Shown in pieces: positions 58,540 through 64,000 of a DNA stretch of 64,000 nt; positions within the stretch are counted from its first letter, which is position 1, and each line of letters starts with the position of its first letter. The DNA lies in NCBI GenBank assembly GCA_030762175.1, contig CM060834.1, forward strand, positions 29,518,501 through 29,582,500. Reading direction: 5' to 3'. Source of the stretch: Metallyticus violacea. Taxonomy: Eukaryota > Arthropoda > Insecta > Mantodea > Metallyticidae. Both the position numbers and the translations under genes were made by a program. The notes under the pieces were generated by a model. The model worked only from the letters and a program-made list of their open reading frames with translations. It searched no databases and had not been told where the DNA came from.

Positions 58540-58990
58540 TTAGAAGCGCGCTGATTTAGCAGTTGAACTAGCACGTTCGGGAATGGGGCAATTATACATT
58601 GCCATTACTGTTGCAAACAATAACAAGTAACAAAATAATTTATTGAGAAAATATCCTGAATTTTACATTGCAGAATATTGATCCGGGTTCAATTCTCGGT
58701 ACCTTCTTAGGAATTTTTCTAAGATAGGGAGGTATGGAACGGGGTTCACCCAGCCTCGTGAGGATAATTGGGAAGCTGCCTGATAGAAAGGTGGCGATCT
58801 TCGATCTAGGGAACTGCGTGAGAGGCGATCGGCGGAGTGCCGGCACACTGCCCTCTATCAATGAAGTTGTAAAGACGGAGGTAGAGGAAGCAGAGATCGC
58901 TGCGGCAGGCCAGGGTTCTTCCCGGACTGTAGGGCGAAGAAAAATAGGGAGAATCTACTTCTCCCTCAGGAAATCAGCACGGCAAATGTA
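58540..58990 (+). mobile_element. SINE-D copy 2
   Basis: The tRNA-like start GCGCGCTGATTTAGCAGTTG and the B box ATCCGGGTTCAATTCTCGGT (58681) are split by about 90 bp of extra sequence near 58590-58675. The body contains CCAGCCTCGTGAGGATAATT, GGGAAGCTGCCTGATAGAAA, ACTGCCCTCTATCAATGAAG and a GC-rich end. The open frame at 58734-58991 follows from this composition and is not a gene. Confidence 0.8.
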
Positions 58991-59898
58991 GCGAAATTTA
59001 AACATTCACACGTAACATCGGTTCTTTACGAAAAGGAAAAGTTTCACAACAGGAAAAATTGAGAAATTTATTATTATGTATTGCAGTGACAGTTATGAAT
59101 AATGTGCATTTGTAAATTAAGTAGTATACAATTAAATTGTAATGTTGGCATTTATATGCAACCAGTCAAAGTAACGAGGCCAGTGATTTCATTTTAATTA
59201 TTTACTATTTAAAACATAATAATTAGGTTTTAACCACATTTTTTATTATTTATTTACTGTATAATGTAACGCTGAATATTCACTAATTAAGTATAGTTAT
59301 TTATTAATGGTTTGGGTATATAGAAACATATTTTAGATGTGCAATATTTAACACTGTACTTGTAAAAATTTGGGTTTCAACGGCCTAAAAATCTGATTTC
59401 CAGTAACATGATTTTTCATGCTTATAGTTCAACATAATTTCAATGACTTAGAATAAAATGTTTTTGTTTTATTGAACTTTTAGTACCTAACTACATTTTC
59501 TGATTTTCCTTAAGAGCAGATGAGATAATCTCAAAATTATGTTCAACGAAAGACTATACAATAACAATAAGTCAAATATATTACTAAGCGTTCAATTTTA
59601 TTACCAATATTAATTTTAAATACTTTGCTCGACATTTTTCATTTTCCAGACAATATGCTCAAATTTTAAATGCCCGGAGAACAGGAAAAGAAGAAGAAGA
59701 AAAAAAGAATATTTCCTCCAAAGTTTACTCCTCGGTTAAATGTTAGGCTCGTATCAAAGAACATTTTTATTGGAGTTGGCGGCAAAAAAAGCAGGGGTAA
59801 AATATTCAATCGAATACTTATGATAAGTTGCATAGTCTGGACGCGAGCGAAGAGCAATTTATTCTGGACCAGAGCAGCTGCCGCTACCACTACTATGT
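58991..59898. other. Unassigned AT-rich stretch
   Basis: Nothing recognised. Confidence 0.4.
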
Positions 59899-60188
59899 CG
59901 GTCCTGGTGGTGTAATGGTAACCATATTTGCCTTCTAAACCCAAGATCAGCCAGGGTCAATGGATTTTTTCGGATTTTTTCCCAAGTAGGCTTCCTTTAG
60001 AAGGGGAGTAAAGCCATGGGTTCCGTGTCGTACATTTACGGCACGAAAAAGAACCTCAAGCCTGAAAGAAGAGGCCTCTGAGCAAAATTTATCGGCCGTT
60101 TCACGTCCTGAATAGAATGGGACGCTAATGACCTGAGATGTTAAACAGCGTCCGCAAATAAATCAAATAAATCAATCAATCAATCAAT
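59899..60188 (+). mobile_element. SINE-A copy 5
   Basis: Head CGGTCCTGGTGGTGTAATGG, shortened B box, body GGCTTCCTTTAGAAGGGGAG and CCGTGTCGTACATTTACGGC, and end CGTCCGCAAATAAATCAAAT. It ends in a run of AATC units that passes into the ATT microsatellite. Confidence 0.93.
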
Positions 60189-60323
60189 TATTATTATTAT
60201 TATTATTATATTATTATTATCATCATCATCATCATCATTATTATATTATTATTATCATTATTATTATTATCATAATTATTATTATCACTATTATTATTAT
60301 TATCATCATCATTATTATTATTA

Positions 60324-60371
<48 letters not shown>

Positions 60372-60390
60372 TATTATTATTACTATTATG
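60189..60390. repeat. (ATT/ATC)n microsatellite grown from the SINE-A tail
   Basis: Trinucleotide repeats of ATT with interspersed ATC blocks continue directly from the AATC units at the end of SINE-A copy 5. Confidence 0.95.
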
Positions 60391-61139
60391 TTAGTTGCGT
60401 GCCAAACTAGCAAATTCATTCCCCTAAAACGAATACATAAAATACACAGCACATTTTCCACGGATGTATGAAACATTGATAAGTAATTCGTATCATTTGT
60501 ACCGTTTTTGCCGAGTCACGCGTGGTAGAACTTCCTGTCACCTGGAGCTCACAGCAGCTGGCTGGCTGTCATAGGCCTCATTGTTGAGAGCTGGGCGGTG
60601 GTTAGCAACAAAAAAACCGAAGCATTTTTTCCTCTCCTTTCTTGAACAAGTCATGAGCAACTACAACCCAACTGCAGGGAGGCAGGAATACAATCGTGAC
60701 CTACTTTGTGTCGCGGTGCAGTGGCGTATGTCAGGCCCTGAGTTTGTTGCCGTTTGTCGTCTAGATGGCTGCTTAAAATTTAATGATAATTTTTGTTTTG
60801 TTTCATATTTCTATTATTAAACAATTCAGTGGTATTTATGAGAGAGAAAACGTCTAAATGTAGGACCAAATTCAGCAGATAAGACCAAAATTTAAAATTA
60901 CTTTCGATAATCTTCACATTTAAGCCTACAGCTTCAAAAATACAAGTAAGAAAACTACGCATGTTCAAAAACGAGTGGAAACATATACGAAAATAACATA
61001 TTAAATATACAATAACGACAACACAATTTATCTAGGTAGAAAAATAAATCAAAAGTAACAGAATAAACAACACACAAAAGGAAGGATAGTTGTAATTTTA
61101 AATGTATTGCTGTTAAGGCAAATTTCGTTTATGATTACA
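60391..61139. other. Unassigned stretch
   Basis: Nothing recognised. The 79-residue forward frame at 60581-60820 has no motif. Confidence 0.4.
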
Positions 61140-61430
61140 TCGGTCCTGGTGGTGTAGTGGTAGCCATACTTGTCCTAAAGATCCAAGATCGCGGGTTCAA
61201 TCCCGGCCAGGGTTCAATGAATTTTTTCGGGCGTAAAAATCCTAAGTATGGCTTCCTTCGGAAGGGAAGTAAAGTCGCGGCTCCATTGTTGTTGATTTAC
61301 GGCATATAAAAGAACCTCAAGCCTGAAAGAAGAGGCCTCTGAGCAAAATTTATCTGCCGATACACGCCCTGAATTGAATGGGACGCTGATGACCCCAGAT
61401 CGTCCATAAATAATCTAAATAAATAAAATT
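61140..61430 (+). mobile_element. SINE-A copy 6
   Basis: Complete head CGGTCCTGGTGGTGTAGTGG and B box GCGGGTTCAATCCCGGCCAG. The body GGGCGTAAAAATCCTAAGTA and CTTCCTTCGGAAGGGAAGTA is kept. About 12 bases are lost before the end, which reads CGTCCATAAATAATCTAAAT. This copy has the cleanest A and B boxes of the family. Confidence 0.94.
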
Positions 61431-62199
61431 GAAGACATTATCTGAATAACTTTACTTATTATGAGACAAATTACTCTAATTCCGATACCACCATTCTGTA
61501 TTGTCGCTCTGAAAGTAATGCTGCCTGGCGGACAGCAGTGTCAGTTGTGAATCATGTTTCTTCCCACCAAGTATTTGTATTGTACTGTTACTATTGTCAT
61601 CTGTATTAAAATATTACTTTAACTCTCTCAAGGCCCCCACATAATATTCAGAACATACGATAAAATCTTTCAGAATGACGAAGAACAAACAGAGACGTTG
61701 CAACGATGTTTTTACTCATGTCGAGTTGTTTCACTGGCGAAGGTGATAAGCTAATAACGTGGCATATAAAAACTGTGTGCTGTATCTGTGCTTCCGCGAA
61801 CCAACAATGCACTGTGTCTATAATCCAATAATCAAATGAGATCAACCTTCAGAGTAGCACCATAATTTTTACTGTTCAAATGACATTTTAAACTGTTTTT
61901 AACAGAAACAAAAACTAGACTACAGTTAAAGCAGACAAAAAGAAAGGGGAAAACAAAAAACAAACATGTAAAACCCAATAGTAATCTATGACCGTAATAT
62001 TTAATATAAAATAAGTTATGTGAAGTCAGTAGTAAAGTAATAGTTTTCTGCTACATTTACTTGCATAGTGAAGTGATTTTGTCTATTGTAACAACTTTGG
62101 GAACAACTAAAACAGTTATCATACATTTTCTGGAAGAATTTCTTTATGGTGTTAAATTTAATATAAACATTTTATTTCGCAAACTTGATGAAGGGACGA
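61431..62199. other. Unassigned stretch
   Basis: Nothing recognised. Confidence 0.4.
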
Positions 62200-62615
62200 T
62201 AAAATTAGACAACAATGAGAAGTTTTAGGTGAGAGATAACCTCGAATTGTATATCTCCAAGGAAACCGTCTGGAAGCTGAACAAAATTTGAGGAAACAGA
62301 CTCAGTGCGAGACTAACCTCGATCAGGGTGACCTAGAGATGATTAAAATATTGAGACAGTGGAAGCCTCAAAAGATACCAGCATTGGCACTTAAAAATTA
62401 TACAGAAGCTGTAGATCTGCACCTCCCAAACTGACACCTGAACAGGCCCAAGGCAGGGAGGATATTTATCGTCAGCTTATCGCAAATCTCATTGATGATA
62501 GGTTTATCAGGAAAATTGTCACGTGTGATGAAAAATGGGTATATTACTGCAACCCTGATACCTCGAAACAGTGGCTCTATCCCCGCGGGCCTCCATTGAA
62601 TAACTTATAATGAAT
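62200..62615 (+). pseudogene. Mariner transposase relic (CDEKW type)
   Basis: After a poorly readable first part, 62400-62595 stays in one frame. It gives SAPPKLTPEQAQGREDIYRQ, then LIANLIDDRFIRKIVTCDEK and WVYYCNPDTSKQWLYPRGPP. This is the segment around the first catalytic Asp (TCDEKW). The catalytic residues after it are missing because the sequence diverges abruptly past 62600. Confidence 0.85.
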
Positions 62616-62874
62616 TATAGCTTGTGTTACAGAAATTGTGGATCTGTCTGCAAACGCACTTTTCTGACACATTTTAATCAAATTTGCATTCACTTGCAAC
62701 AGCTCTGGTTCGGTAATTTTTCCAATTTATAACTGATATATTTTTAAGTTCTCTACAGTGTGAGGTTAATTTAAGTAGACTATACTTTTTGCTTCTTACA
62801 GTGGTAACATTTCAATATGCTACAGTAAAATTTTCCATAGCTAGCAAGGATTCTCAAAGAGTAAAAGTGAAACC

Positions 62875-63135
62875 TTACAGGTGCAAGCTTTGACTGAAGA
62901 TTATCCAGACTGGCGCATTAAGTGGTTTCTATCTATAATGAAATAAATCCGAAATTTTGGAATATCATTATTTGGTTGATGAGGAACTTTAAAATAAATG
63001 GCAGCTCAATTGTCCAACAGTTTTACTATAGACAATAACCGTTGTCTATCAGCAGGAGAAGCTGGTCGTTATTTGGGCTGCCATTGCTTTCCTTTGGCAA
63101 CAAGATGATGCCCCTCCGCATTAAGTCACCAACTT
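62875..63135 (+). pseudogene. Probable DDE transposase fragment, heavily decayed
   Basis: Forward frames read VQALTEDYPDWRIKWFL, later LVDEEL and IWAAI, and then WQQDDAPPH. These resemble, in order, the linker, the TDE and VWAGI blocks and the QDGAPPH block of the transposase group present at 51-52 kb. Spacing is compressed, so internal deletions must be assumed. Confidence 0.42.
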
Positions 63136-63154
63136 AATTCATTGCATTTTTTTA

Positions 63155-63197
63155 TTAGTGTTTAACGCCCATTTTTACTACTGAGGCACCACAAAGG
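63155..63197 (-). mobile_element. SINE-B 3' end fragment
   Basis: GTGTTTAACGCCCATTTTTA followed by CTACTGAGGCACCACAAAGG is the inverse of the SINE-B end. It is only about 43 bp long and lies immediately after the transposase fragment. Confidence 0.88.
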
Positions 63198-63579
63198 TAA
63201 ATTTACTAAGTGAACAGATAGAACTGAAATTATGAATATCCTGTGCTCTGATTCTATGTAGTTTTTCGTTGAGGAGATCGTTAAAAATAATTTTAATTCA
63301 TATAAACCACCTCTGTGGATTAATCAATGAAGTTTTTGAAGAAATCAACAAGCACTTGCTAAAGGTAGTTCATTTTTTAGCAATTTCTGTAAAAGTGAAT
63401 CTGAATAAATCATAACAATGATTAACCGACTTTTAGGATGCTATATGCATCTAGGTGGCATTATAGAAGAACGTAAAATATAAAGAACGAGGAATTTATT
63501 TAGTATAAAACCCCACTGAACATTCTATTAAGCAACTGAAGATTATGCAGTTATCTTCATAATTAATATTTACTTGGAT
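63198..63579. other. Unassigned stretch
   Basis: Nothing recognised. Confidence 0.4.
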
Positions 63580-64000
63580 GCCATGATCTGGGGCGGAGGA
63601 TGCTACTTTCGATACTTGAGGCTTGCTATGGCTGGCCTTTGTACCTACGCTCTCAATGGGTGCATCTGCGGGAGGAAGGGATGAAGTGAGGGTAACACCG
63701 GGTTGTGACTACGAGGACGCAGATGGGATGTCTAACTTGTTTCCAAACACAATATCCAGACTCCATGGGAATCCTCCCCCCCCCCCCGAATATTTCAAGC
63801 CCCTCAGAAAGTTCACTTCCCCTGGGATAAGCCCAAGCGCCAGCCCATCTCACTCCAACACTTTCGACCCTGTAACAGAACCAACAGAATGAAATGATGA
63901 GAAACGGGAGATGGAAAATTCTTGGAATGTAAATATCCATCCCAGCATTAGCCTAACTAGTCAGAGTAAACCAGAAAAAACTCAAGGTCGAGAATTGAAC
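63580..64000 (-). mobile_element. SINE-C copy, cut by window edge
   Basis: It matches 27520-27960 in the same orientation: GGGAGGAAGGGATGAAGTGA, the GTAACACCGGGTTGTGAC region, CAGCCCATCTCACTCCAACA and TGGAATGTAAATATCCATCC. A final GGTCGAGAATTGAAC continues towards the B box. A run of 12 C lies at 63776-63787. The 89- and 95-residue open frames inside it are side effects of composition. Confidence 0.82.

Noticed and set aside
59670..59944. Opposing 81- and 92-residue frames
   Set aside because: They cover A/G-rich unique sequence and the head of a SINE-A copy. No protein motif is present.
11549..61225. tRNA-like B boxes taken as possible real tRNA genes
   Set aside because: All lie in SINE heads. 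They lack a complete cloverleaf and acceptor pairing, and are followed by conserved SINE bodies.
63623..63940. 89- and 95-residue frames that look protein-like
   Set aside because: They lie entirely within a SINE-C copy that has a second, frame-disrupted copy at 27.5 kb.

Overview
This is repeat-dominated, AT-rich eukaryotic DNA with no host gene that I can recognise. No open frame looks like a conserved cellular exon, and I see no tRNA, rRNA or snRNA gene. The mixture of many mariner lineages, a Mutator-like element, a hAT relic, Penelope-like retroelements (PLEs) with GIY-YIG endonucleases, LINE fragments and at least four SINE-like families suggests an arthropod with a large genome, either an insect or a chelicerate. 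I cannot place it more precisely from sequence alone.

Layout. 1-734 is an unbroken GATA microsatellite cut by the window edge. 1.6-10.7 kb holds a mariner relic, two copies of a composite satellite-bearing repeat, a frameshifted mariner next to a hAT (ZBED5-like) relic, tRNA-derived SINE pieces and a reverse-strand PLE. 11.5-19.9 kb holds a SINE, a LINE reverse-transcriptase relic, a tandem array, the longest copy of the composite repeat and two non-coding elements with inverted arms. 20.4-24.4 kb is a decayed Mutator-like transposon (reverse strand) split by a forward-strand PLE. That PLE has inverted terminal repeats and a 12-bp target duplication. 25-35 kb carries SINEs and two LINE 3' ends. 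36.2-39.1 kb has two copies of the composite repeat in opposite orientation around an internally deleted mariner, with a truncated SINE tail nested inside one array. 44-53 kb holds another mariner, a LINE 3' end and a roughly 1.9-kb Tc1/mariner-superfamily element with inverted repeats near 290 bp. 53-64 kb is SINE-rich with three more transposase relics.

How it works together. The window is best read as a record of nested insertions. The PLE is younger than the Mutator-like element, and the SINE-B tail is younger than the satellite array it sits in. All recognisable transposase and reverse-transcriptase frames carry stops or frameshifts, so nothing here looks autonomously active. The least described structure is the composite repeat: a conserved leader, an AT-rich middle, three to nine monomers of about 135-170 bp, and a short tail. 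It occurs in whole or part at least six times. All assignments come from reading translated motifs and comparing sequence by eye. No database search was run, and most boundaries are approximate to tens of bases.
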